From NCBI GenBank assembly GCA_023426545.1, contig JAFAAN010000088.1, positions 1 through 64,000 of the forward strand: a stretch of DNA of 64,000 bases, given 5' to 3'. Source of the DNA: Pseudomonadota bacterium. Its GTDB lineage: Bacteria; Myxococcota; Myxococcia; Myxococcales; Myxococcaceae. The notes under the pieces were generated by a model. It was given only the letters and a program-made list of their open reading frames with translations, was not told the origin of the DNA and ran no database searches. The position numbers and the translations under genes are program-made. Within the stretch, counting starts at the first letter, position 1. Every line of letters begins with the position of its first letter. Shown piece by piece: positions 46,966-54,805 of the stretch.

Positions 46966-49335
46966 CTATTCCAGCTTGGTGCGCGCGAAGACGTCCCAGA
47001 GGTTGCCCATGAACATGCCTCCGAAGCGCCGCAACGCCTGGGCCTTCGCCAGCGGAGAGGTCGTCCCCAGCACCGTGAAGGTGGTCAGCTGCTGGAGGAA
47101 GTCCGTCATGCCCAGGCGGATGATGCCGCTGGCGACCACCGGCGCGTCGCGATCCACGCCCCGGCGGATGACGGTGTAGAGCGTGGAGGTGTCACTCCAC
47201 ATGTCGAAGCCTTCGTCGTCGCGCACGTGCTTGTAGCCATCCAGCAGGTACGCCTGTCCGTCCACGCCGGTGAACGGGAGCAGGTAGAGCATCCGCCGCT
47301 CGTAGTAGCTGTCCGTGTCCACGAAGAGGTTGAACACGCCGCGCTCCACCTGGGCGCCCCGGAGCGGCGTGAAGCCATGGACGTGGAGCGTGCCCTCCGC
47401 GATGCCCGCGTGGGCCTTCTCCGCGAGGAAGCGGTCCAGGTTCGGAAGCGTGATGGTCACGGTGAAGTCGGCCACGTGGCCTTCCGCCTTGCCCTTCGCC
47501 TCCGCGCCCTGGAAGTCGGTTTCAGGGACGTGGCCCGGCGTGATGAAGCCCCGCATCCGCTCGGTGAAGCGCAAGCCGACCACGGGCGTCGGCGACAGCA
47601 CCGTCCCTCCCAATGGAATCACCACACCACGCATCGGGTCCTCCCTGGGCACCACCCGTGGCGGTGTCACCTCCGTTCCCATCGTCATCCGCATCGACGC
47701 GCGGAAGGGCTCTCCGGCACTCCTGCCCGCTGGCGACCCTGCGCGCTCGGGCGCGGTCCAGGCTGGGTTCCCCAGCGCCTCGCGAATGGCGCGCTCGACG
47801 TTGCGCTCGGCCACCGCGGCGATGGTCGACGAGGGATTCACGCCCGTGCTCGAAGGCAGCGCCGCCCCGTCCAGGACGTACAGGCCCGGGTAGCCATGCA
47901 CCTCACCCTCCGGGGTGAGGACGCCATACGCGGGCTCCTCGGCCATGGTGCAGCCCCCCAGGTTGTGCACGGACACGGGGATGTGGAGCCGGTCCCAGAG
48001 CGGGTTGTAGACGGCGCGCGCCCCCAGGGCGCGGGCGATGTCCTGGCAGAGCTGCTCCTGCGTGCGGTACAGCGGCAGGTTCGACGGCACGTCCCACCGC
48101 ACCTCCAGGTCGCCCGACATGGGCCGCAGCGCCAGCCGGCCGTTGGCACGATCCCGCCCCATGGCCAGGAAGACGGCCTGGAAGCGCCCTCGCTCCTTGT
48201 CGATGGCCGTCCCGGTGCCCGCGCGCTTGCGCAGCGCCCGCACCAGCTCCTTCTGGAGGAACTCGGAAGACACCCGGATGTCACGCCCCAGGTCCAGCGC
48301 CTGGAGGATGCCCGCCACCTGTCCCGGGTGTCCCCCTTCCTGGAAGAGGAACCACGTCTTGTCCTTCCCCTGCCCCTGGTCCACCACGAAGCTGGTGGTG
48401 ATGGTGGGGCCCACCGCGGGGTCCCAGACCTCCCGGGTGTCGAAGGCGAAGGCGAGGAAGTCACCGTTGGCCGAATAGCGGGTGCCCAGCCGCTCGCTGA
48501 GGCGCGGCAGCGTTCCCCACTGGTCGCGGCAACGCAGCAGCAGCTCCGTGGTGTTCACGGCGCCGGCGCAGAGGAAGACATGGCGGGCGTCCACGGTGCG
48601 GTGGGCGCCGCCCGCGGCGTGGTCGGTATACGTGACGCGATAGCCGGCGGGTGACAGGGGCTCGATGCGCGTGACCTCCGCCTGGGTGGTCATCTCCGCG
48701 CCTCGCTGCTCGGCGACGGCCAGATAGTTCAGGTCCAGGGTGTTCTTCGCGCGAACGTTGCAGCCGATGTCACACTCGCCGCAGTAGTTGCAGCCCTCCT
48801 GCGCGACGCCGAACTTGTTGGGCATGGGCTCGCCGCTGGGGGCGAAGCGCACCGCGAGGTCCGGATAGAAGAACTGCTGCTCCCGGCCAAGCTGACGCGC
48901 CGCCTCCCGCATCCGCTTCGCCTTCGTGGGCAGGCCGCGCGCGGACGCGGTGATGGGCTGGAGGTCCAGCATGTACGCGACCAGGTCGTAGTACGGGTCC
49001 AGCGAGGCGCGGCTGTAGCCCTCCGGCCAGTCCGACTCGAAGGTCTCCGCGGGCGGGCGGAGGTGGACGTTGGCGTAGATGAGCGAGCCACCGCCGAAAC
49101 CGGCGGACTGGACGATGCTCATGCCCGGCAGGAGCTTCACATCGAAGAGGCCCTGGCCGTGCTGCCACAGCCAGCCATTGAAGGGGTTGCTCCAGTCGCG
49201 AGGGAAGCTCCCCTTCGGGTAGCGCAGGCCCCGCTCCAGGACGCGCACCGACAGGCCCGCCTGGGCCAACCGGCACGCCGCCACCGCGCCCCCAAAGCCG
49301 GTGCCAATGACCAGCGCGTCGTACGTCGGCGCCAT
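46966..49335 (-). CDS. GMC oxidoreductase fused to a C-terminal accessory domain
   Basis: A 789-residue protein, first gene of the operon. Residues 1-525 are a cholesterol-oxidase-like GMC enzyme: FAD motif G-T-G-F-G-G (11-16), G-F-G-G-G-S-L-I-Y-A-N (79-89), cysteines C182, C185, C188 and C192, catalytic His457 (V-H-N-L-G-G) and Asn500 (G-V-N-P-S-S-T-I). Residues about 550-789 are an extra beta-rich domain starting near V-V-G-L-R-F-T-E-R-M-R-G and including Y-L-L-D-G-Y-K-H-V. This domain occurs next to GMC and hydrolase domains in related fusion proteins, so it probably assists with a hydrophobic substrate. GAGGGGG precedes the ATG. A 125-base gap separates it from the upstream lipoprotein gene and could hold the operon promoter. 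Confidence 0.92.
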   Translation of the reverse strand: MAPTYDALVIGTGFGGAVAACRLAQAGLSVRVLERGLRYPKGSFPRDWSNPFNGWLWQHGQGLFDVKLLPGMSIVQSAGFGGGSLIYANVHLRPPAETFESDWPEGYSRASLDPYYDLVAYMLDLQPITASARGLPTKAKRMREAARQLGREQQFFYPDLAVRFAPSGEPMPNKFGVAQEGCNYCGECDIGCNVRAKNTLDLNYLAVAEQRGAEMTTQAEVTRIEPLSPAGYRVTYTDHAAGGAHRTVDARHVFLCAGAVNTTELLLRCRDQWGTLPRLSERLGTRYSANGDFLAFAFDTREVWDPAVGPTITTSFVVDQGQGKDKTWFLFQEGGHPGQVAGILQALDLGRDIRVSSEFLQKELVRALRKRAGTGTAIDKERGRFQAVFLAMGRDRANGRLALRPMSGDLEVRWDVPSNLPLYRTQEQLCQDIARALGARAVYNPLWDRLHIPVSVHNLGGCTMAEEPAYGVLTPEGEVHGYPGLYVLDGAALPSSTGVNPSSTIAAVAERNVERAIREALGNPAWTAPERAGSPAGRSAGEPFRASMRMTMGTEVTPPRVVPREDPMRGVVIPLGGTVLSPTPVVGLRFTERMRGFITPGHVPETDFQGAEAKGKAEGHVADFTVTITLPNLDRFLAEKAHAGIAEGTLHVHGFTPLRGAQVERGVFNLFVDTDSYYERRMLYLLPFTGVDGQAYLLDGYKHVRDDEGFDMWSDTSTLYTVIRRGVDRDAPVVASGIIRLGMTDFLQQLTTFTVLGTTSPLAKAQALRRFGGMFMGNLWDVFARTKLE

Positions 49336-49460
49336 GTTCCCCCTCGTTGCGACGCGTCCCCAGGGCAGGTTTCAACTGCCACCCTATTAACGCACGAGGG
49401 GCTGATCCTTCGACCTCCACTGAACGACCGGTGCCAACCTCTTGGAATCGTTGTTTTCGG

Positions 49461-50942
49461 CTACTTGCACTCCCCCCTCGGGCGGAACGGCAATGCCCAC
49501 AGCTCTCGCCCGGTCGTTCCGTCATCCGCGGTGAAGAACACGTCCCACCCCGAGCGCACGAAGTCCCTTGGCGACGAGGAGGCGCTCCCTGGCGCCAGCT
49601 CTCGCAGCGGCACCGTGCCCCACCGCGTTCCATTGCTCACCCAGGGTTCGTGACCATGCACCCCATCGCTCGCGGAGAAGAACAGCGTGCCCTCGATGGC
49701 CGCCAATGCCTCGGGAGCCGAGGAGGTCGCTCCAGGCGCCAGGTCCTTGAAGAGCGAGGTTCCCCCGCGAGTGCCATCACTCACCCAGAGCTCTCGTCCC
49801 TTCCCCGAGCCATCATTCGCGGCGAAGAACACTCGCGCTCCCATTGTCGCCAGTGAGCTTGGTGAGGCGCTCCCCGGCCCTGGCCAGATGTCCTTCACGA
49901 CCTTCGTGCTCGAATGCGAGCCGTCGCTGCGCCACAGCTCTCCGCCTTCGGGCTCGCCGTCGTAATCCGCATATCCGGCACTGAAGACGAGGTGGTTGCC
50001 CAGCGCGACCAGGTCGTGGGGATATTCGCCATGGAAGAACCGCAGCTCTTGCGTGCTCGAGGCCGTGCCGTCGGTCTTCCACAGGCTGGCTTCGCCCTCA
50101 TCGTTGTCCACGAGGAAGTAGAGGCGCGACTTGACCCCCACGGGATTGAAGATGACGTTGTCCCCCACCAGGCTGAGGATGGGAGTGGCGCCTGGAGCGC
50201 CTGTGCTTCGCCAGAGATGGACCTCGTCGCCCCAGCGGCTCGCCTGGCTCGCGACGAAGTAGAAGGCGTCGTCGCGCACGCGAACGAACCTGCGTGGACG
50301 GGAACCCTCGGGCCCCGGTTGGAGCTCCTCGACCATGTACGTCCCCGCGGCCGTACCGTCGCTGCGCCACAGCTCATAGCCGTGAACGCCGTCATTCGCG
50401 CCGAAGTACACGATGCCGTCGAACTCGAGCAGCATCACGTCCTTCTGGTCAAAGAAGGGGTCCCGACGGATGAGCCCATCCCCCGGCCCCGGGAGGATGT
50501 CCTTCACCAGATACGTCCCCGAAGAGGTTCCGTCGGAGACCCACAGCTCGTAGCCGTGGACGCCGTCATCCGCGGTGAAGAAGATGCGGTTGCCCACCTT
50601 GATGAGGCTCGCGATCTCCGAGCCCGCCGCGCCCGGACGAACGTCCTTCACCAGGGACGTCCCGCTTCCGCCCGTCCCGCTGCTTCGCCACAGCTCCCGT
50701 CCATGAACGCCATCGTCCGCCGTGAAGAACAAGACGCGATCGCCATGCACCAGGTCGGCCGGATTGGACCCCGCGGAGCCCGGGTGAATGTCTGCCAGGC
50801 GAACGGCTGACTTCCCACACAGCTCCCACTTCCGATCCAGGGACGACTGCTGACCCGGGAACTCAACACGGTCGACACTGTCGACGCCCATGCCACACCC
50901 GGTGGCACCCATCAGGATGAGCAGTGGAAGATGGGGCTTCAT
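49461..50942 (-). CDS. ELWxxDGT-repeat lipoprotein
   Basis: A 493-residue protein with a lipoprotein-like signal peptide (M-K-P-H-L-P-L-L-I-L-M-G-A-T-G-C, Cys16). The ATG is fixed by an AAGGAGG ribosome site at about 50948-50954. About nine repeats of 45-50 residues follow, each with a core such as F-F-x-A-D-D-G-V-H-G-x-E-L-W-x-S-D-G-T and a linker V-K-D-I-x-P-G. This is the ELWxxDGT repeat, common in large surface proteins of myxobacteria, and probably folds as a beta-propeller-like solenoid. Function is unknown; surface recognition or adhesion is plausible. It precedes the GMC operon but is separated by 125 bases. Confidence 0.9.
   Translation of the reverse strand: MKPHLPLLILMGATGCGMGVDSVDRVEFPGQQSSLDRKWELCGKSAVRLADIHPGSAGSNPADLVHGDRVLFFTADDGVHGRELWRSSGTGGSGTSLVKDVRPGAAGSEIASLIKVGNRIFFTADDGVHGYELWVSDGTSSGTYLVKDILPGPGDGLIRRDPFFDQKDVMLLEFDGIVYFGANDGVHGYELWRSDGTAAGTYMVEELQPGPEGSRPRRFVRVRDDAFYFVASQASRWGDEVHLWRSTGAPGATPILSLVGDNVIFNPVGVKSRLYFLVDNDEGEASLWKTDGTASSTQELRFFHGEYPHDLVALGNHLVFSAGYADYDGEPEGGELWRSDGSHSSTKVVKDIWPGPGSASPSSLATMGARVFFAANDGSGKGRELWVSDGTRGGTSLFKDLAPGATSSAPEALAAIEGTLFFSASDGVHGHEPWVSNGTRWGTVPLRELAPGSASSSPRDFVRSGWDVFFTADDGTTGRELWALPFRPRGECK
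49490..50840 (-). repeat. About nine ELWxxDGT repeats
   Basis: Within the lipoprotein gene the codons for E-L-W-x-S-D-G-T or close variants recur every 130-180 bases. Clear copies lie near 50.69, 50.54, 50.36, 49.93 and 49.79 kb, with diverged copies near 50.21 (HLWRSTG), 50.07 (SLWKTDGT) and 49.64 kb (EPWVSNGT). DNA identity between copies is modest, so this is a protein-level repeat. Confidence 0.8.
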
Positions 50943-51086
50943 GGCGGCCTCCTTTGTTTGCGCGGCACATCCGCGCCGAGGCTCGACAGTGCGAGCCGCA
51001 CACACCCGCTGCCACTGCGCAGGGGGCGCACGGCACCACGTGGAATGCGACAGTCACGTGCGGAGACGCGGGGCTACGGCTGAGCT

Positions 51087-51956
51087 TCAGGCCCGTGACT
51101 TCTTGATGCGGAGCAGCCCTTCCTGGGCCACCGAGGCCACGAGCCGACCATCCCGCGTGAAGATGCTGCCGCGCGACAGGCCCCGCGCGTTCCCTGCCCA
51201 GGGGCTGTCGATGGAGTACAGCAGCCAGTCGCTCACCTGGAGGTTTCCGTGGAACCACAGGGCGTGGTCCAGGCTGGCGCCCAGGATGTTGGGCTGGAAG
51301 AAGCTGGCGGCGTGGGGCAGGAGCGCGGTGCCGATGAGGTTGAAGTCGGACGCGTAGGCCAGCACGTACCGGTGTACCTGCGGGTCCTCCGGCAGCTCGC
51401 CGTTGGCGCGGAACCAGACATGCTTGATGGGCGCCTTCGCCTCTGGGTGGAACGGGTCCTCGGGCGCCACCGGCCGGATCTCGATGGGCTTGTCGCCCAG
51501 GAACTTCTCGCGCAGCGCCGCGGGGATGCGGTCGGCCACGCGGCCGAGCAGCTCCTGCTCAGAGGCCAGTCCCTCCGGACCGGGGACCTCGGGCATGGGG
51601 GCCTGGTGGGTGAAGCCGGACTCGTCCCCGTGGAAGGACGCGATCATCGTGAGGATGGGCTCGCCCTTCTGGATGGCGACGACGCGGCGGGTCGTGATGC
51701 TGCCGCCATCCCGTACCCGGTCCACGGTGTAGACCACGGGGAGGGACGCGTCCCCAGGGCGCAGGAAGTATCCGTGTAGGGAGTGGACATGGCGCTCGGG
51801 GGGCACCGTCCGGCTGCCCGCGGAGAGCGCCTGCCCCAGCACCTGGCCGCCGAAGAGCTGGCGGAAACCCAGGTCCTGACTCCTTCCTCGGAACAGATTT
51901 TCCTCGATTTTCTCCAGTTTGAGGAGCTCCAACAGCTCGTCCAGGACTCGGCTCAT
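51087..51956 (-). CDS. tesB: Acyl-CoA thioesterase II
   Basis: A 289-residue double hot-dog thioesterase that releases free fatty acids from acyl-CoA in the cytoplasm. The catalytic triad aligns position for position with E. coli TesB: Asp204 (Y-A-S-D-F-N-L), Ser228 in place of Thr228 (G-A-S-L-D-H-A-L-W-F-H), and Gln278 (S-V-A-Q-E-G-L-L-R). F-G-G-Q-V-L-G-Q-A (35-43) and H-S-L-H-G-Y-F-L-R-P-G (58-68) are family hallmarks. AGGAGAGGGG precedes the ATG. It diverges from the BASS carrier gene across a 264-base region. Confidence 0.95.
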   Translation of the reverse strand: MSRVLDELLELLKLEKIEENLFRGRSQDLGFRQLFGGQVLGQALSAGSRTVPPERHVHSLHGYFLRPGDASLPVVYTVDRVRDGGSITTRRVVAIQKGEPILTMIASFHGDESGFTHQAPMPEVPGPEGLASEQELLGRVADRIPAALREKFLGDKPIEIRPVAPEDPFHPEAKAPIKHVWFRANGELPEDPQVHRYVLAYASDFNLIGTALLPHAASFFQPNILGASLDHALWFHGNLQVSDWLLYSIDSPWAGNARGLSRGSIFTRDGRLVASVAQEGLLRIKKSRA

Positions 51957-52101
51957 GCCCCTCTCCTAATCGAGGTGGGCACCGCTGTCTCGGGTGCCGC
52001 GCAGGCCGCGTCCGGCCGTGGCCAGCTCTGTCCTCGCCGAGGGGCCCGGTGTTTCACCCAGGAAATACACGTCTCATACTTCGCGCCGCGGCGCAGCAAT
52101 G

Positions 52102-52136
52102 ACATACGGCGTCATGGGTCCTGCCTCGGTCAGGCA
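52102..52136. promoter_or_regulatory. Two inverted repeats in the tesB/BASS divergent region
   Basis: The 264-base gap between divergent tesB and the carrier gene holds TGCCT-N5-AGGCA (52122-52136) and, just left of it, a weaker ATGAC-N7-GTCAT pair (about 52100-52116). Either could be an operator for a dimeric regulator. The right one is followed by a short T-run on the plus strand, but no plus-strand gene ends here, so a terminator is unlikely. Confidence 0.25.
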
Positions 52137-52220
52137 ACCTTTTAGAGCGGGGGCGCTTGAAGCACCGTGCCCTCCTGCGCGACGCTCCTGCTCAACGTTG
52201 GACACTTCACTGGGGGGCGA

Positions 52221-53138
52221 ATGCAGTCGAATGTATTCACGGCGGTGCTAATGCCGCTGGCGCTGGCGATCATCATGCTGGGGCTCGGCCTGGCGCTGAC
52301 GCTGGCGGACTTCAAGCGCGTCCTGGTCTATCCACGCGCCATCGTCGTCGGGCTCGTGTGCCAGATGCTGTTGTTGCCCGTGGCGTGCGCGCTCATTGCC
52401 CACGCGTTCGGCCTGCCGCCCGAGCTGGCAGTGGGGTTGATGCTGCTGGCGGCCTCTCCGGGCGGCGCGACGGCGAACCTCTTCAGCCACCTGGCGCGCG
52501 GTGACGTGGCGCTCAACATCACGCTGACGGCGGTCAACAGCGCGCTCTCGCTGGTCACCCTGCCTCTCATCGTCAACCTGTCGCTCGCGCACTTCATGGA
52601 CGACGCCCGCGCGGTGCCCATGCAGTTCGCGAAGGTGGTTCAGGTGGTGCTCATCGTGCTGGTGCCGGTGAGCCTGGGCATGTTCATCCGCTCGCGGAGT
52701 CCGGCACTGGCACAGCGGATGGACAAACCCATCCGGCTGCTGTCCACGGCGTTCCTGGTCGCGGTGATTGCCGCGTCCGTCTACTCGGAGCGCGCCAACG
52801 CGCTCAGCTTCTTCCGGCAGGTCGGGCCGGCGGCGCTGGCCTTCAACCTGGTCAGCCTGGGGGTGGGCTACTTCGTGCCCATGTTGCTGCGGCTGCCTCG
52901 CCGCCAGGCGATTGCCATTGGCATGGAGATCGGCATCCACAACGGGATGCTGGCCATCGCCATCGCGCTCAGCCCCACCCTGCTCGCGAACTCCACCATG
53001 GCCATTCCGCCGGCCATCTACAGCCTCATCATGTACTTCACCGCGGCGGCCTTCGGCTTCTACGTGAGCCGGCGCCACGCGGACGAGCCGACCCCCTCCG
53101 CCCACGCTCCCACGTCCCTCTCCGAGAAGGTGTCTTGA
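52221..53138 (+). CDS. Bile acid:sodium symporter family (BASS) carrier
   Basis: A 305-residue membrane protein with about nine or ten helices, of the classical SBF/BASS family (PF01758). The start is the ATG after CTGGGGGGCGA. The crossover region motif A-S-P-G-G-A-T-A-N-L-F (about 75-85) and a later G-M-E-I-G-I-H-N-G-M-L-A segment (about 233-244) are family hallmarks of the sodium and substrate sites. Family members import organic anions such as bile acids, pantoate or pyruvate with sodium. Its stop codon overlaps the start of the next gene by one base, so the two are translationally coupled. Confidence 0.9.
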   Translation: MQSNVFTAVLMPLALAIIMLGLGLALTLADFKRVLVYPRAIVVGLVCQMLLLPVACALIAHAFGLPPELAVGLMLLAASPGGATANLFSHLARGDVALNITLTAVNSALSLVTLPLIVNLSLAHFMDDARAVPMQFAKVVQVVLIVLVPVSLGMFIRSRSPALAQRMDKPIRLLSTAFLVAVIAASVYSERANALSFFRQVGPAALAFNLVSLGVGYFVPMLLRLPRRQAIAIGMEIGIHNGMLAIAIALSPTLLANSTMAIPPAIYSLIMYFTAAAFGFYVSRRHADEPTPSAHAPTSLSEKVS

Positions 53139-54118
53139 TGACGCTGCGTCGAACGCTGTCCGCGCTCCCGCTGTCGCTCTGCCTGGGGCTCACCGCGCCC
53201 GCCGGGGCCCAGGAGCAACGCTCCGCCGTGCCGGAGGCGCCCCAGCACACGCCCGCCCCCACGGACACGTCGGCGGCTCCGGCGCTCCCGCCCCTGGGGC
53301 CCGACGTTCGCCTCTATCTCACCTCGCTCAACGTGGTCCGTTGGAACCCCCTGGGCCTGGAGTCCCAGAACCGCTTCCTCTTGCAGAAGCGTCTGTTCGA
53401 CGGCGCTTCCCTCCTCACGCGGGACAACTTCGTCAACGGCGGCCTGGCCCTCAAGGCCAGCCCCGCGGCGCTGAAGCTGGGCCCCACGGTGGAGTTCCAG
53501 CCCCTGGCCGTCCTCAACGTGCGGGCGACCTACGAGTTCGTGCAGTTCATGGGGACCATGGGGTACCTCCAGTCGTACACCGACCCGCGAGCGGACTTCT
53601 CGGACGATGCGCGCGACCTCACGGATGAGCGCGCCTACAGCACGTCCGGGCACCACTACGTGGTGGAGCCCACGCTCCAGGCGAAGTTCGGGCCCGTGGT
53701 GGTGCGCGCCAAGGCCTCCATCGAGTACTGGGACATGAACCTGCGGGAGGGCAGCGGCGCGACCTTCTATGAGCCGCTGCTCGACAGCCTCATCCCCGGG
53801 CGGGGCTGGGTCTTCACCAATGACAGCGACCTGCTGCTCCTGGCGACGCCGCGACTCACCGTGGGGGCCCGCTTCAGCGCCGTGTGGCCGCGCTACACCG
53901 ATGCGATGGGCGCTGGCGCGACGACGGTCGACAACAGCCACATGCGCGTGGGGCCCTTGCTGGCCTACGCCCTGTCGAGCCGCGAGTTCACCGCCTTCAG
54001 CAAGCCCACGGTGGTGCTCCAGATGGCGTGGTACCTCAAGCATCCAAACCGGATGGGCGCGATGCCCTATGTCATCGCGGGCTTCGCCTTCACGTCCGAC
54101 CTGCTCGGCGGCAAGTAG
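53138..54118 (+). CDS. Probable outer-membrane beta-barrel protein, family unknown
   Basis: A 326-residue protein. The ATG overlaps the TGA of the carrier gene (TGATG), with GAGAAGG upstream. A signal peptide of about 24 residues (ending PAGAQ) is followed by a Pro/Ala/Thr linker and then by many alternating polar and aromatic strands (about 55-326, for example VRLYLTSLNVVRW, VVRAKASIEYW, LTVGARFSAVW, TVVLQMAWYL), the pattern of an outer-membrane barrel. I do not recognise the family. Coupling to an inner-membrane sodium symporter suggests that it could be the outer-membrane entry path for the same solute; this is inference. Confidence 0.75.
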   Translation: MTLRRTLSALPLSLCLGLTAPAGAQEQRSAVPEAPQHTPAPTDTSAAPALPPLGPDVRLYLTSLNVVRWNPLGLESQNRFLLQKRLFDGASLLTRDNFVNGGLALKASPAALKLGPTVEFQPLAVLNVRATYEFVQFMGTMGYLQSYTDPRADFSDDARDLTDERAYSTSGHHYVVEPTLQAKFGPVVVRAKASIEYWDMNLREGSGATFYEPLLDSLIPGRGWVFTNDSDLLLLATPRLTVGARFSAVWPRYTDAMGAGATTVDNSHMRVGPLLAYALSSREFTAFSKPTVVLQMAWYLKHPNRMGAMPYVIAGFAFTSDLLGGK

Positions 54119-54201
54119 CAGGCGCTCGCCGGGCCCCAGGCGGCAGGGCACCCGGCGAGGAAGTGGCGGCGGCCCCACCTGCGTGGGCCCGCCGGCAGGT
54201 G

Positions 54202-54687
54202 TCAGTGCTCTTCGTCGTGGGGACCGTGCGCGTGCCCGTGCTCCAGCTCCTCCGGCGTCGCCGCGCGGACGTCGCGCACGGTGACGTCGAAGTGGAGCGT
54301 CTTGCCCGCCAGCGGGTGGTTGAAGTCCACCACCACGGAGTCGGCCTTCACCTCCTTGATGATGAAGTCCACCTCGTCACCGTCGGGGTCGGTGGCGCTG
54401 AGCACGCCGTCGACGACGAACTCCAGCCCCTCCGGGAACTCGGTCTTCGGGACCTCCTCCACGCCCTCCGGGTCATAGTCGCCGTAGCCCTCGTCGGGGC
54501 CCACCGTCACCTGGAGGGTGTCACCACGCGACTTGCCCTCCAGGGCCTTCTCCAGGCCGGGAACGATTTCTTCATACCCCTGCAGGTAGACGAGCGGATC
54601 CCCGGGCTCGCTCTCGTCCACCGCCTTGCCGTCACCGAGGTGAAGCCGGTAATCGATGGAGACGACGCTGTCCTTGGTAATTTTCAT
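54202..54687 (-). CDS. slyD: FKBP-type peptidyl-prolyl isomerase, SlyD-like
   Basis: A 161-residue cytoplasmic prolyl isomerase and chaperone. The start at MKITKDSVVSIDY is supported by GAGGG upstream and by family length; longer in-frame starts add a non-homologous leader. The FKBP core (1-66 and about 125-145) is split by the insert-in-flap domain carrying V-G-P-D-E-G-Y-G-D-Y-D and F-P-E-G-L-E-F. N-H-P-L-A-G-K-T-L-H-F is the SlyD hallmark. The C-terminal tail H-G-H-A-H-G-P-H-D-E-E-H is a short version of the His-rich nickel-binding tail. The mrfB gene ends 118 bases upstream on the same strand. Confidence 0.93.
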   Translation of the reverse strand: MKITKDSVVSIDYRLHLGDGKAVDESEPGDPLVYLQGYEEIVPGLEKALEGKSRGDTLQVTVGPDEGYGDYDPEGVEEVPKTEFPEGLEFVVDGVLSATDPDGDEVDFIIKEVKADSVVVDFNHPLAGKTLHFDVTVRDVRAATPEELEHGHAHGPHDEEH

Positions 54688-54805
54688 GGGGCCCTCATAG
54701 CGCACGACCGTGGCGCATGCCTCAATGATGTGCCTGTCTGACAATGGGACGAGCGTGCCACCCGGCCAGACTGTCGGATTCCAGGGGAGTGGCAACCGGC
54801 CCCAC

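Noticed and set aside
49400..49440. A sigma-54-like TTGGCAC element on the minus strand upstream of the GMC operon.
   Set aside because: The -24 GG is present but the required GC at -12 is not (TC is found instead), so the match is too weak to call.
52122..52145. Hairpin TGCCT-N5-AGGCA plus T-run as a rho-independent terminator.
   Set aside because: The stem is only five pairs and no plus-strand gene ends before it; it lies between divergent genes.
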